The position numbers were made by a program, and so were the translations under genes. From positions 1 through 40,063 of the forward strand of contig NZ_CAWVHE010000016.1 of assembly GCF_963929015.1 (NCBI RefSeq): a DNA stretch of 40,063 bases. The letters run 5' to 3'. Of this stretch, positions 1-8,067 are shown piece after piece. The notes under the pieces are model-generated. The model had not been told where the DNA came from, did not search any database, and saw only the letters and a program-made list of their open reading frames with translations. Position 1 is the first letter of the stretch. Each line of letters starts with the position of its first letter. The DNA comes from Merdimonas sp963929015. GTDB taxonomy: Bacteria; Bacillota; Clostridia; Lachnospirales; Lachnospiraceae.

Positions 1-17
1 CACTAGATCGCGTGTTT
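1..17. other. terminal tag, probably linker or vector sequence
   Basis: These 17 bases are the exact reverse complement of the last 17 bases of the window. The tag interrupts grdD: codons up to the Val at 18-20 match the GrdD family, whereas the next codons (Lys-His-Ala-Ile-stop) come from the tag. It is read as cloning or adapter sequence, so the stop codon at 3-5 is not a biological gene end. Confidence 0.75.
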
Positions 18-815
18 AACCGGAGCGCCGGATGCTCTGGATACGATCATGACTAACTGCTCATATCCTTCTCCGATACCAGGGCCATAGCCGTAACCGG
101 TTGCCTCAAAGCTTCCGCCTGTATTTGCAGAAGACAGCATTTTCACCAGGATATTTCCGGTCAGAGAGTCTGTTACCATGATATCCGGGGATGCCTGAAG
201 AACGTCATTTCCTCTCATCACGCATCCGCCGTCTGCACGGCTGGACTCTGCAAATGTGATATCATATCCCTGATCTTTTAACTGCTTTAACGCCTTCTCT
301 GTCTGACGTGCGCCGTCTACATTCAGGATACCAACGGTGGGGTTCTTCTTGCCGCATGCTTTTGCTGCGATCACGCCATATACCGCATTCTTTACCATAC
401 CTTCGATACGGTCCGTACTGGAGGTACCTGTGGTATTTGCGATGTACATTTCTTTTCCTGTGGCCGGTGTCACACAGCGTCCTACTGTGGATACACCGAT
501 GGGGAACGGGAAGTGCATCGTAACAGCTGCGTCGATCTCTTTATTCTTCAGCATCTCTTCCATCTTGTCGTGGCCTTCTTCATCGTTTGCCACTTTGATG
601 GTTGTAACGCCTTCTGCTTCCAGAGTTCCGATGTAGTATACATCAATGCCGTCTTTTGCAGCTTCAACAGCCGCTGCCATGGAGTTTTCCTCTCCATGCT
701 CGCTTCCCATACCGGTCAGCGCAACCTTCGGTCTTTTGCCGAAGCTTCCTGTCTCTAACCCTTCTGCCATCTCCATAAATGTGGTGGCGATCATTTTCTC
801 GATATTATTTGCCAT
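18..815 (-). CDS. grdD: glycine reductase complex component C, alpha subunit GrdD (3' end cut off)
   Basis: GrdD works with GrdC in component C of glycine reductase, which accepts the acetyl group from the carboxymethyl-selenoether on GrdA and phosphorolyses it to acetyl phosphate. The visible part is about 266 residues and has the PlsX/phosphotransacetylase-like look of the family, with Gly-rich runs such as TGYGYGPGIGEGYEQL near the cut. Family members are about 380 residues, so roughly the last third is missing. The reading frame opens at a GTG at 824, but ATG at 815 (MANNIEKMI) follows an AAGGGGTGG ribosome site and is preferred. It lies 12 bases after grdC and ends the operon in this window. 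The apparent stop at 3-5 is in the terminal tag. Confidence 0.9.
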
Positions 816-827
816 ATTCACCACCCC

Positions 828-2366
828 TTACTCTGCCATCAGGGTTGCAGCAAAATCTTTCATTGCTTTCGCAATGAGTCCCTTTACTTCTTCTTCGGAT
901 ACTCCTGCAGCCGCCTCTTCTTCTGCTGCTGTATTTCCATGGATCACAAAAGATACACCGTCAAACAGGTTGGTCATACGTCCAAGGAACAGACTTCCTT
1001 TTCCGATGATCATAGCGTTTTTGATCTTGCCTTCCTTGATATCCTCAGCAGCAAATCCTACATAAGGAACTCCGGACGGAATGTGTCCCTGTGTGGGAGC
1101 CCATCCGGTCAGGCCGTGCTCTTTTGTAAAGTTTGCAAGTTCTTTTCTGTCAAGCTCGCCTCTCTTTACAGCAAGAGCTGCGATCATCTTGTAGTTGGCA
1201 AGCGGAACATCTCCTGCTCCTGCCGGTTTTGTGATATCCGGGTTCTGCATTTCCGGAGAGAATTTGTCGATATCTGTGATCTTCATTCCCACTTTGTCAA
1301 GCGGATCAGCAACCAGGCTGCCGATGACGTTCTGCGGAGCAGAGCCGGTACCAACACTGTGGCGTCCCAGCATTCCAAGGTCGATCTCCGGGCTTACGCC
1401 GTCATTTTCAGAAATGATCACGCAGAAACCGCCCAGGCAGTCTTCCAGGATCGGAAGGCCTTTCTTGATGTGGTCTTTTCCGTTCATACCAAGTTTTGCG
1501 GTACAGCCTCCGGCTGTAACAGCAACGGTCTTGTATGCGCCGGATTTTACCAGTGCAGCCGCTTCGATCAGCGCATGGGTGGGAGCCGCGCAGAATCCTC
1601 TTGCGTCAGATCCGCTGGCGCTTACAAGGCCTGCAACCTCTGCTGCAGCCTTTGCGAAGTTTCCGCCGCCTCTCTGGTTCATATCGCCGCAGGCTTCCTC
1701 TGCACAGTCGATGACATACTCAACGTCTGCCTTGTCGATTCCTGCATTGCGTACGCCGTAAAGAAGGGCAAGTACGCTGGATGCCTTGCTCATCAGGTTC
1801 TCATGCATTACATGTGCGGACAGGTTCACATCGATATCGTGAGCCGGTTTTACACATCCAACCAGCTGATTTTCAAAATACAGCGGCTCTGCATGATCGT
1901 CATTGATCAGAGCTTCGATTTCGGAAAGCTCTACGCCGTCCTCTGTCAGTGCAACAATATCTTCTGTAATGATCGGGTTCTTTGCAAACTGATCTTTGTA
2001 TTTTTCAACGAATCCCTTCTCCAGTTTTACAACCTCGAACATGTCGCTGGCCTGTACCAGGAACAGGAACTCTTCCTCCGGCATGATCTCACCGTATTTT
2101 CCGTAACGGTCTGCGCCTTCCATCTTCTTGTCGTACCACGGGAACTCAACTTCTGCAAGCTGATCCGGGTGTACATTTCCGATATAGGTCTGGTTCGGCC
2201 AGTAAGCAACTACGTCCTCATAGGAACGAAGATGATTCGGCACTTCTTTAAGATACTCTGAATCAGGATTTACGATTCTCTCTGTTGTCTGTGTGGTTCC
2301 GTTGTATAAAACCATATCCGGAGTATGTACTAATACATAGCTTGCTCCCTTAATTACACTGTTCAT
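828..2366 (-). CDS. grdC: glycine reductase complex component C, beta subunit GrdC
   Basis: This 512-residue protein has the usual GrdC length and opens with the typical MNSVIKGASYVLVHTPDMV. GrdC is the condensing-enzyme (FabH/thiolase)-like subunit of component C. It receives the acetyl group from selenoprotein A as a cysteine thioester before GrdD-dependent release of acetyl phosphate. The Cys in the GFCAAPTHAL region (about residues 258-267) lies in a context consistent with an acyl-carrying cysteine; that assignment is inferred. The ATG at 2366 has an AAAGGTGG ribosome site. It follows grdA after a 172-base spacer with two hairpins, one terminator-like, so it is probably made at a lower level than grdA. 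Confidence 0.95.
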   Translation of the reverse strand: MNSVIKGASYVLVHTPDMVLYNGTTQTTERIVNPDSEYLKEVPNHLRSYEDVVAYWPNQTYIGNVHPDQLAEVEFPWYDKKMEGADRYGKYGEIMPEEEFLFLVQASDMFEVVKLEKGFVEKYKDQFAKNPIITEDIVALTEDGVELSEIEALINDDHAEPLYFENQLVGCVKPAHDIDVNLSAHVMHENLMSKASSVLALLYGVRNAGIDKADVEYVIDCAEEACGDMNQRGGGNFAKAAAEVAGLVSASGSDARGFCAAPTHALIEAAALVKSGAYKTVAVTAGGCTAKLGMNGKDHIKKGLPILEDCLGGFCVIISENDGVSPEIDLGMLGRHSVGTGSAPQNVIGSLVADPLDKVGMKITDIDKFSPEMQNPDITKPAGAGDVPLANYKMIAALAVKRGELDRKELANFTKEHGLTGWAPTQGHIPSGVPYVGFAAEDIKEGKIKNAMIIGKGSLFLGRMTNLFDGVSFVIHGNTAAEEEAAAGVSEEEVKGLIAKAMKDFAATLMAE

Positions 2367-2429
2367 TGGTTTTCCACCTTTCTTAAATTCATAAATATAA
2401 ACTGACCCGCAGTTTATGCTTATTTATAC

Positions 2430-2477
2430 AAAAAGGAGCAGCCCATTTCTGGGAACATACTTTGGGGCTGCCCCTTT
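2430..2477 (-). terminator. intercistronic terminator/attenuator between grdA and grdC
   Basis: A 13-bp stem (2432-2444 with 2465-2477, one G-U pair in the sense RNA) is followed in the minus direction by five T residues. It sits inside the operon, so it probably ends most transcripts after grdA and lets a fraction through to grdCD. Confidence 0.75.
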
Positions 2478-2494
2478 CCTAAAACCTTTACAGG

Positions 2495-2525
2495 GGACGC
2501 AAGGCCTTTTCCAGGTCTTACGTCC
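2495..2525 (-). other. stable hairpin just after the grdA stop codon
   Basis: A 9-bp stem (2495-2503 with 2517-2525, one G-U) starts 14 bases after grdA. It has no T-run, so it is not a terminator by itself. It may protect the 3' end of the grdA message; this is inference. Confidence 0.5.
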
Positions 2526-2538
2526 TATTTACAACTGA

Positions 2539-3000
2539 TTAAAGCTGCTCTCTGATTGCGTTCATCTCATCACAGATGTCATCAATGTCAAGAACCATCT
2601 CCATCATGCCTACCTGCTCGTCATAAACTTCCGGATCAAACTCTTCTTTGATCTCTGGCTCACATACGTGATATACCGCGAGTCCAAGCTGGACCCCTGT
2701 CAACGGACCTGCGAAAGTAGGATCACCAAGGGTTACAGTCTCAGCTGCAAGACCTGCAGCTTCGCCCTCTGCAGCACCAAGAACTACTACTAAGTTCTCT
2801 GCGCCGTATTCCTCAGCGAATTCTTTTACTCTCTTCTGGTTTTCCAGATCCATTGCGCCTGCGCTCGTTCAGACGAAACACTCCGTGGAGGAGAATACTA
2901 CTTCAGCACCGGCAGTCTTTACGCATTCTGCGATAGCCGGTCCCGGTACTCCGTCACGGTCTCCGATAATTATTGCTTTTTTGCCTTCTAAAATAGCCAT
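2539..3000 (-). CDS. grdA: glycine/sarcosine/betaine reductase selenoprotein A (GrdA), contains selenocysteine
   Basis: GrdA is the small selenoprotein that carries the carboxymethyl group as a selenoether and is re-reduced by thioredoxin. A plain reading frame begins only at the internal ATG at 2853, but translation upstream through an in-frame UGA (2869-2871) gives MAILEGKKAIIIGDRDGVPG at the N-terminus and CFVUTSAGA around the UGA. This is the family's CxxU redox motif, with Sec at residue 44, where known GrdA proteins have it. The full product is 153 residues, close to the usual length. The start is ATG at 3000, with AAGGAG about 12 bases upstream. Ordinary gene callers would truncate or miss it. 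It lies between trxA and grdC. Confidence 0.97.
2835..2848 (-). promoter_or_regulatory. candidate SECIS hairpin of grdA (weak)
   Basis: A 5-bp stem with an AAAA loop (TCTGG-AAAA-CCAGA in the sense strand) begins 20 bases after the UGA. It is short and its loop lacks the GG of the classical bacterial SECIS, so the assignment is tentative. Clostridial grdA elements are known to diverge from the E. coli form. Confidence 0.3.
2869..2871 (-). other. in-frame UGA read as selenocysteine (GrdA Sec44)
   Basis: The codon is flanked by Cys-Phe-Val before and Thr-Ser-Ala-Gly-Ala after, matching the conserved selenocysteine site of GrdA. The frame stays open on both sides. Confidence 0.95.
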
Positions 3001-3072
3001 AATTATGCGACTCTCCTTTCTTGTGGTTTTACAGGTTGTAATTTATGATTTAGAAAAACATCCGCTCTGGTC

Positions 3073-3390
3073 TTAGATGTATTTCTTAATCATCGCTTCA
3101 ATGCTTTCCGGTGTGCAGTCATCTTTTACCAGCTCTTCTACTTTTTCTCCATCTTTGTAGATCGCCATAACCGGAAGTCCAAGCACCTTCTGTGCGATAG
3201 CCAGACGACGTGCTTTTGTGGTGTTCAGAGATGTGAATTTTAACTTGTCGCCATAAGTATCAGCGAACTCATGTACCTTCGGCATCAGAGCCTGGCACGG
3301 TACACATCCGTCACCGTAAAAGTCAACGAATACATATCCGTCTGCTTTTAACACTTCATCTTCAAATGTTTTCTTATCTAAATCTAACAT
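3073..3390 (-). CDS. trxA: glycine-reductase thioredoxin with GCVPC active site
   Basis: This is a 105-residue thioredoxin that passes electrons from TrxB to GrdA. The redox motif is GCVPC (Cys29, Cys32) rather than the usual WCGPC. This variant is known from thioredoxins of glycine-reductase operons in amino-acid-fermenting Clostridia. The frame is open up to 3522, but AGGAGG followed 9 bases later by the ATG at 3390 (MLDLDKKTFEDEV) fixes the start, and the upstream extension translates the structured spacer. The C-terminal half keeps the cis-Pro motif (GLPVMAIYKDG). Its neighbours are trxB and grdA. Confidence 0.95.
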   Translation of the reverse strand: MLDLDKKTFEDEVLKADGYVFVDFYGDGCVPCQALMPKVHEFADTYGDKLKFTSLNTTKARRLAIAQKVLGLPVMAIYKDGEKVEELVKDDCTPESIEAMIKKYI

Positions 3391-3439
3391 TGGAATCATC
3401 CTCCTTTTTTGTAAATAATATACTGCACACAGCGCACTC

Positions 3440-3570
3440 AAGAGCCGCTGCTTCGCAGCTTTTGTCCCGCTTCGCGGGACGCTCTTTCGTTCATTGGGCT
3501 GTCGCCCAATGCCGCTTGCCAAAAGCTGACCGACTTACATGCAAGCACGATGTCTGTCAGCTTTTGCCAA
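3440..3570 (-). other. densely folded spacer between trxB and trxA
   Basis: This non-coding stretch is almost wholly base-paired. A 6-bp stem (3440-3445 with 3481-3486) encloses two perfect hairpins (3447-3459, 5 bp; 3464-3480, 7 bp), both with three-base loops, making a three-way junction. Next to it is a perfect 8-bp hairpin (3492-3511), then a 15-base inverted repeat with one mismatch (3516-3530 with 3556-3570). None has a T-run in the sense direction. It could be a dispersed repeat, an RNA processing or stability element, or an unclassified structured RNA. Confidence 0.7.
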
Positions 3571-3593
3571 CCTTGCGCTGTACTTGTTGCTTC

Positions 3594-4538
3594 CTAGAAG
3601 TAGTCAGACATGCTTCTTTCTACCTGGACTGCTGCGATTGCTCCGTCAGCAGCTGCGGTTACTACCTGACGCAGACTCTTTACGCGGACATCTCCTGCCG
3701 CATATACGCCCGGGATGTTGGTGTGCATATCATCATCTGTCTTGATGTATCCTCTTTCATCCATGTCGATGATGCCTTCAAACGGCTGAGTATTCGGAAC
3801 GGTTCCGATAAATCCGAATACACCGAACATTCCGTCTTCTTCGTCTGCTTCTACTGTTGTGATCTCGCCGGTCTTAACATTTTTAACCTTCATCCACTGC
3901 AGGATGTCGTCTCCGCCGACTTCTTCCACAACAGAATCCCACATGAAGTGAAGCTTCGGATTCTTGAATGCTTTCTCCTGAATGGATTTTGCTGCACGGA
4001 GTTCATTTCTTCTGTGGATGATCGTTACTTTTCTTGCGAACTTGGTCAGATACATAGCCTCTTCTACTGCGGAGTCTCCGCCGCCGACTACATATACTTC
4101 AAAGTCCTCAAAGAAGTTGGCATCACAGGTAGCACAGTAGGAAACACCCTTGCCCATAAATTCTGCTTCGCCCTTGCATCCGATCGGTCTTGCGTGAGCG
4201 CCGGTAGCGATGATCACGTTCTTTGCCTGATACTCGGCTTTTTCGCTCTTCAGAACCTTTACATCACCATTCAGCTCTACTTCCTTGATCGTGTCAGATA
4301 CACGCTCTGCTCCGAATTTCGCAGCCTGCTCTGTCATTCTCGCGATCAGGGACGGTCCGGACTCTCCTTCTACGATCTGTCCCGGATAGTTCTCGATCTC
4401 ATCTGTGATCGCGATCTGTCCGCCGTCCTGTCCCTTTTCAATGATCAGAACAGAGAGGCGGCTTCTTCCTGCATACAGGCCTGCCGCTAAACCGGCAGGA
4501 CCTGCACCCAGGACGATAACATCATAAATCTTGCTCAT
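3594..4538 (-). CDS. trxB: thioredoxin reductase
   Basis: TrxB is a FAD enzyme that supplies electrons from NAD(P)H to the operon's thioredoxin and so to selenoprotein A. The 314 residues contain the N-terminal FAD motif GAGPAGLAAG (11-20), the redox pair CATC (Cys135, Cys138), a second dinucleotide-binding GGGDSAVEEA, and the C-terminal YAAGDVR motif. The ATG at 4538 has an AAAGGAG site upstream. It follows grdB by 62 bases. Downstream, the folded spacer separates it from trxA, although trxA and trxB are usually adjacent. Confidence 0.96.
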   Translation of the reverse strand: MSKIYDVIVLGAGPAGLAAGLYAGRSRLSVLIIEKGQDGGQIAITDEIENYPGQIVEGESGPSLIARMTEQAAKFGAERVSDTIKEVELNGDVKVLKSEKAEYQAKNVIIATGAHARPIGCKGEAEFMGKGVSYCATCDANFFEDFEVYVVGGGDSAVEEAMYLTKFARKVTIIHRRNELRAAKSIQEKAFKNPKLHFMWDSVVEEVGGDDILQWMKVKNVKTGEITTVEADEEDGMFGVFGFIGTVPNTQPFEGIIDMDERGYIKTDDDMHTNIPGVYAAGDVRVKSLRQVVTAAADGAIAAVQVERSMSDYF

Positions 4539-4600
4539 GTCTGTCTCGTCTCCTTTTTTAGAGTTTTACCCAACTTTACCTAAAGATAATACCTTTCGTA

Positions 4601-5911
4601 CTATTCAAAGATGGTCTGTCCGTCAACTTCTGTAGTAAGGGCTGTCAGAGCCTTCTCTACGATATGACGACGCAGCTTCTTCTCTTCATCCTTATCCAGT
4701 GCAGGATTTCCAAGCGGATGAGGAATAGCGATAGCCGGAACGATTCTGTTCGCACCAACTGTCATAGAGATCGGAGTTACTGTACAAATGTGTACAACCG
4801 GGATGCCGGCTCTCTCGATTTCTTTTACCATCGTTGCACCGCAACGAGTACAGGTACCTCAGGTAGAGGTGAGGATCACTGCGTCAACTCCGTCAGCTTT
4901 CAGCTTCTGGGAGAATTCATCTGCGAATGCTTTTGCAGATGCAACGGCTGTTCCGTTACCGGTTGTGGTGTAGAACAGGTGATGCAGTTCTCCGATGATT
5001 CCTTCTTTTTCCATATCGCGAAGCACGTCTACCGGAAGTACACGGTCAGCGTCTTCGTTAGCATATACCGGATCGTATCCGCCGTGAGCGGTCTCATAGG
5101 TATCTTCTGTCAGATCCATAACGCCTGTGATGTCGTACTCTCCATAGTGAGAAGCACTGGAGCTTTCGATGTGGTCCGGATTTCCCTTCGGAACGATACC
5201 ACCGGAAGTAACCAGAGCGATCTTAGCATGTGCCAGATCCTTAACAGCCGGATTCGGGTCTACTCTGTCGAAGTCAGGCATCGGGAACTCTGTGGTGAAC
5301 GGCTTGTCAGCAAGCTTTTTGATCAGCATGTCAACCGCTCTCTTGGATCCTCTTTCTTCTTCGAAGAAGTTTACACGAACGCCATTCGGCATATAACCTT
5401 CCTGGCAGGAAGCGCCGATCGGCTCGCCTTTTGCAAGTTTCAGAGCAAGAGGAGCCATCTTCGTTACAGCGTCTCTCATGCCTGCAGCGCTGTTCTTGGT
5501 AGCAACCATATATACCTGGTTCTTGAACATGTCAGCGCCCGGGTTCTCTACATACATACCGGTCAGGGACGGGATGCCCAGCTCTTCCTGAACTGCTGCT
5601 GCGATGGTTCCGCAGGCAACACCGTAACGTCCTGCGTTGAAGGCCGGTCCTGCGATGAATACATCCGGAGCCAGTTCCTTTACCATATCCAGGATCTCAG
5701 CTTTTGCCTTGTCGATATTTTCATTGAAGTAAGAGTCACCGCAGATGATCGTTGCAATAATCTCTGCTTCGCCCTTGAAATTCTGTGTCAGCGCCATACC
5801 TGGTCCGACTACCTCGCCCTTGCGAAGCTCAACCGGGTAATCCGCTTTCTCTTCTCCACCAATCTGTGCAAAGAACTGATTGATGTAATGAACAACTTTA
5901 ATGTTTGCCAT
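4601..5911 (-). CDS. grdB: glycine reductase component B gamma subunit, selenoprotein GrdB
   Basis: GrdB is the substrate-specific selenoprotein subunit of component B. With the GrdE-derived subunits it activates glycine and transfers the carboxymethyl group to GrdA. The frame from ATG 5911 runs 350 codons to a UGA at 4859-4861 and continues in frame to 4601. Read through, it gives 436 residues, the family length, with UGTCTRCG at the site (Sec351 and Cys354, a UxxC redox motif). The distal part carries the conserved HICTVTPISMTVGANRIVPA. The start has an AAGGAG ribosome site, and grdE ends 19 bases upstream. The conserved site argues against a pseudogene or a split gene. Confidence 0.97.
4831..4847 (-). 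promoter_or_regulatory. bacterial SECIS element of grdB
   Basis: A perfect 7-bp stem with a GGT loop starts 11 bases after the UGA, placing the loop about 18 bases downstream. A GGU apical loop at this distance matches the classical bacterial SECIS recognised by SelB. Confidence 0.75.
4859..4861 (-). other. in-frame UGA read as selenocysteine (GrdB Sec351)
   Basis: The codon lies at the conserved U-G-T-C motif of GrdB, preceded by VILTST and followed by GTCTRCGAT in the same frame. Confidence 0.95.
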
Positions 5912-5930
5912 GATTCTTTCTCCTTCCTTC

Positions 5931-7211
5931 CTATCTTGCGCTCAGTCTGTTGAAGCCAGTCTCATTGGTAGCACCTGTCAGTACCTGAAGCTCAACTTCC
6001 AGAGAGCCGTCCTCGTGAAGTGTCTCTTCACTTGCACCTGCGATCTTTGTTACATAATCCAGGGTTCCGATGACTTTGTCAAGTTTCGGCAGGATGATTA
6101 CCTGGTTTGCGTTTCCGCCTGTTACTACTGCGTCAGCAGCCGGATCGGAGTCAGCCAGTGACTGGGATTTTCCGTCGCGTCCTGCATACTCGTCTGTGAT
6201 GATAACTGTCTTCACACCTTCTGCTTCGATCTTCTTGCAGTTCATGATCAGGTCAGTATCCGGGTTACCAAATCCTTCCTGGGAAACGATAACGCCGTCC
6301 AGATCCAGCATTCTGCAGAGTTTTGCTGTCCAGTCAGAGGAACGCATCTTGTCTGCCAGGTATACGTTCTCGTTTGTGATGATGTGAGCCACAAAGTTGA
6401 ATGCTTTTCCGTGCTGTGCAAACATATCCTCAACTACCGGGTTGTTCTCATGTACATAGGTCGGGTTCTTGTCGCATGCGGATACACAGTTACCGGATAC
6501 GATCGCGCCGTCCATTACCTCTGTAGGGCTTAAGATAGTAGGAACGATCTTCTTGGCATCTACACCGTATACATAGGTGTCATGCAGAAGTCCCTGGCTC
6601 TGAAGCATCTGTACGTAAGCAACTCTCGGAAGATCCGGATATTTCTCGATGCCTTCTTTGATTCCGCAGGTCTCATAAACCTTGGTCTCGTCCGGTGTCA
6701 GGTTGCGTGCCAGCTCACCTAAGTAAGCAGCAACTCTGAATCCTGCAAATCTTACAGCCTTCTCATAGTCATGCTGTTTGATATCGTCTACAGGCTCACA
6801 TACCATAACCAGGTTCAGTGTCTTGGAGAATGGTGTATAGTCTGCTCCAGGGCCTGTCATATCGATGATACCTTCCTGGAATCCAACGATCTTACCAGCG
6901 GTAACAACAGCCATTCCCTTCAGTGCGTAGGTCTTTCCGGAACCTACAGTGTCAACTTTTGCGATCACGCCCGGGAAGATTCCCCCTCTTCCCTCAACCT
7001 TTACACGTGGCTCAATGACATCTTTTACAGGAGTAATTCTTACAGACTCTCCCGGTTTTGCGATGTCAAAGGATACACTCTTGATCTTCTCATCCTCAAG
7101 AGCCACTGCCTTTACGGCCTCTTCGGATACATAAAGGACTCCGTTTTCAATTTTGGATTCGGATGCGAACTGAATGTCCTTGATGTAAATGTGTCCTAAC
7201 TCTAATCTCAC
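5931..7211 (-). CDS. grdE: glycine reductase component B proprotein GrdE (pyruvoyl precursor)
   Basis: GrdE is a proprotein that self-cleaves to the alpha and beta subunits of component B. The new N-terminal residue of one chain becomes a pyruvoyl group that forms a Schiff base with glycine. The 426-residue product starts MRLELGHIYIKDIQF and contains the cleavage motif GNCVSACDKN, with Cys at residue 242 as in characterised GrdE. The start is GTG at 7211, with AAGGAGG 9 bases upstream; the nearby ATG is followed directly by a stop. It is 66 bases from grdX and 19 bases from grdB. Confidence 0.96.
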   Translation of the reverse strand: MRLELGHIYIKDIQFASESKIENGVLYVSEEAVKAVALEDEKIKSVSFDIAKPGESVRITPVKDVIEPRVKVEGRGGIFPGVIAKVDTVGSGKTYALKGMAVVTAGKIVGFQEGIIDMTGPGADYTPFSKTLNLVMVCEPVDDIKQHDYEKAVRFAGFRVAAYLGELARNLTPDETKVYETCGIKEGIEKYPDLPRVAYVQMLQSQGLLHDTYVYGVDAKKIVPTILSPTEVMDGAIVSGNCVSACDKNPTYVHENNPVVEDMFAQHGKAFNFVAHIITNENVYLADKMRSSDWTAKLCRMLDLDGVIVSQEGFGNPDTDLIMNCKKIEAEGVKTVIITDEYAGRDGKSQSLADSDPAADAVVTGGNANQVIILPKLDKVIGTLDYVTKIAGASEETLHEDGSLEVELQVLTGATNETGFNRLSAR

Positions 7212-7277
7212 TTTACATTCCCTCCTTAAAAAATTTGTTTGTATTGTCTAAGCTTCAATGCTTTTACAACCGGATAC

Positions 7278-7664
7278 CTATCTCCACACATCGGCGGAGG
7301 TCATGCCGCTCTCCAGAAGCGTCCAGTCGATCATCTGGAAATCTTCATATACATCCGACTGGAACTGATCTCCCCGAAAATGGAACTTCTTGCATGCGTC
7401 CAGCGCATACTCGATCAGACGCACAGACGCCTGATCCATACGCCCCTTTGACTTTGACAGGAGCATGGACTTATAAGGCGTCTCATTAGGCTTCACGCTG
7501 CCGGACAGGGGATGGGTCAGAAGCTGATGTCCCCGATGGATCATGTCTCTTGCTTCCTTTAATATCTCTTCGTAAGACACTTCTTTATAGATCAGCTCAT
7601 GGGTGCTGTTCAGCTTTTCAAAAACCAGCGGGTTATTGGTAAGCACGATATATCCGTCCTGCAA
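7278..7664 (-). CDS. grdX: GrdX family protein
   Basis: This 128-residue protein is recognised as GrdX by its position at the head of the operon and by its N-terminal GYIVLTNNPLVFEKL. GrdX is a small conserved protein of glycine reductase operons whose biochemical role is not established. It has no signal peptide or membrane segment. The start is TTG at 7664, with AAGGAG 9 bases upstream and no better ATG. It is the first gene after the glycine riboswitch and its terminator, so it is the first product controlled by glycine. Confidence 0.88.
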   Translation of the reverse strand: MQDGYIVLTNNPLVFEKLNSTHELIYKEVSYEEILKEARDMIHRGHQLLTHPLSGSVKPNETPYKSMLLSKSKGRMDQASVRLIEYALDACKKFHFRGDQFQSDVYEDFQMIDWTLLESGMTSADVWR

Positions 7665-7731
7665 AGCTCTGTTCTCCTTTTCCCGACTATTCGTCTGTCA
7701 TCTTGTCCGGGCCTTATAGATATTTCCTATA

Positions 7732-7777
7732 GAAAAAGGGCGTCTACTGCACATAACCATGTGCGTAAGCCGCCCTT
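7732..7777 (-). terminator. riboswitch-controlled terminator upstream of grdX
   Basis: An outer 7-bp stem (7736-7742 with 7771-7777) encloses an inner perfect 6-bp hairpin (7749-7754 with 7759-7764) and is followed by a T5 run on the minus strand. It lies between the glycine aptamer and grdX and fits the expression platform of an ON switch, with glycine binding expected to favour read-through. Confidence 0.82.
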
Positions 7778-7842
7778 CCTGTCTTTTGCCCTGCCATATT
7801 CAAAAAGTTTTTCATACAGCACAAGATTCAGAATGTAGTCCT

Positions 7843-7934
7843 TTTTCCCGTCCTTTTGCCTGAAAGTTTCGCCTGTCCATCTCATCTGACAGGTTTGCCT
7901 CTTCGGCGGCCAATTGCGGCTCTCTCCGGGAAAA
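7843..7934 (-). promoter_or_regulatory. glycine riboswitch aptamer
   Basis: The sense RNA shows the conserved glycine-aptamer core: GGAGAGAGCC at the 5' side, CGCCGAAGAGGCAAACC in the middle, and TTTCAGGCAAAAGGAC at the 3' side. P1 is a perfect 8-bp helix (7927-7934 with 7843-7850). Only one full aptamer is present. The downstream stretch 7778-7842 contains GGCAGGGCAAAAGACAGG, resembling the 3' core of a second aptamer, so a degenerate ('ghost') partner is possible. It lies between the grd promoter and the grdX terminator and directly links glycine level to glycine reductase expression. Confidence 0.92.
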
Positions 7935-7951
7935 CATCAACCTACTATATC

Positions 7952-7967
7952 GTTTTATTGATAAAAC
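7952..7967. repeat. 16-bp palindrome in the grd leader
   Basis: GTTTTAT-TG-ATAAAAC is a perfect inverted repeat between the promoter and the riboswitch. It could be an operator or a 5' RNA hairpin. No regulator is identified. Confidence 0.4.
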
Positions 7968-7995
7968 ATATGTATATAACCTTTTATCTGTTTTT

Positions 7996-8024
7996 ATAAT
8001 AACTGATTGTTATTTCATTTTCAA
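7996..8024 (-). promoter_or_regulatory. promoter of the glycine reductase operon
   Basis: TTGAAA (8019-8024) and TATTAT (7996-8001) are separated by 17 bases, upstream of the riboswitch. The rest of the 403-base gap between agcS and grdX is A+T-rich and holds the palindrome, aptamer and terminator listed separately. Confidence 0.7.
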
Positions 8025-8067
8025 CCGCAAAAATTCAATCCCAAAAATTTGGTGAATCTGCACAATC

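Noticed and set aside
939..2261. Long plus-strand open frame of 440 codons
   Set aside because: It is antisense to grdC, has a composition unlike a real protein (many Cys/Ser/His runs), no ribosome site and no recognisable family. It is a shadow of grdC.
2539..2853. Short grdA reading frame starting at the internal ATG
   Set aside because: It is only the part after the UGA; the upstream codons and CxxU motif show the true gene starts at 3000.
4601..5911. grdB as two genes or a pseudogene because of an in-frame stop
   Set aside because: The UGA is at the conserved selenocysteine site, both sides match GrdB in the same frame, and a SECIS-like hairpin follows.
4664..5953. Plus-strand open frame of 429 codons opposite grdB
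   Set aside because: It is a shadow of grdB with no start signal or motif; GrdB coding on the minus strand explains the region.
8026..8067. Terminator after the symporter gene
   Set aside because: A weak A/T hairpin with a T5 run is present, but the stem is short and interrupted, so it is not supported as a feature.
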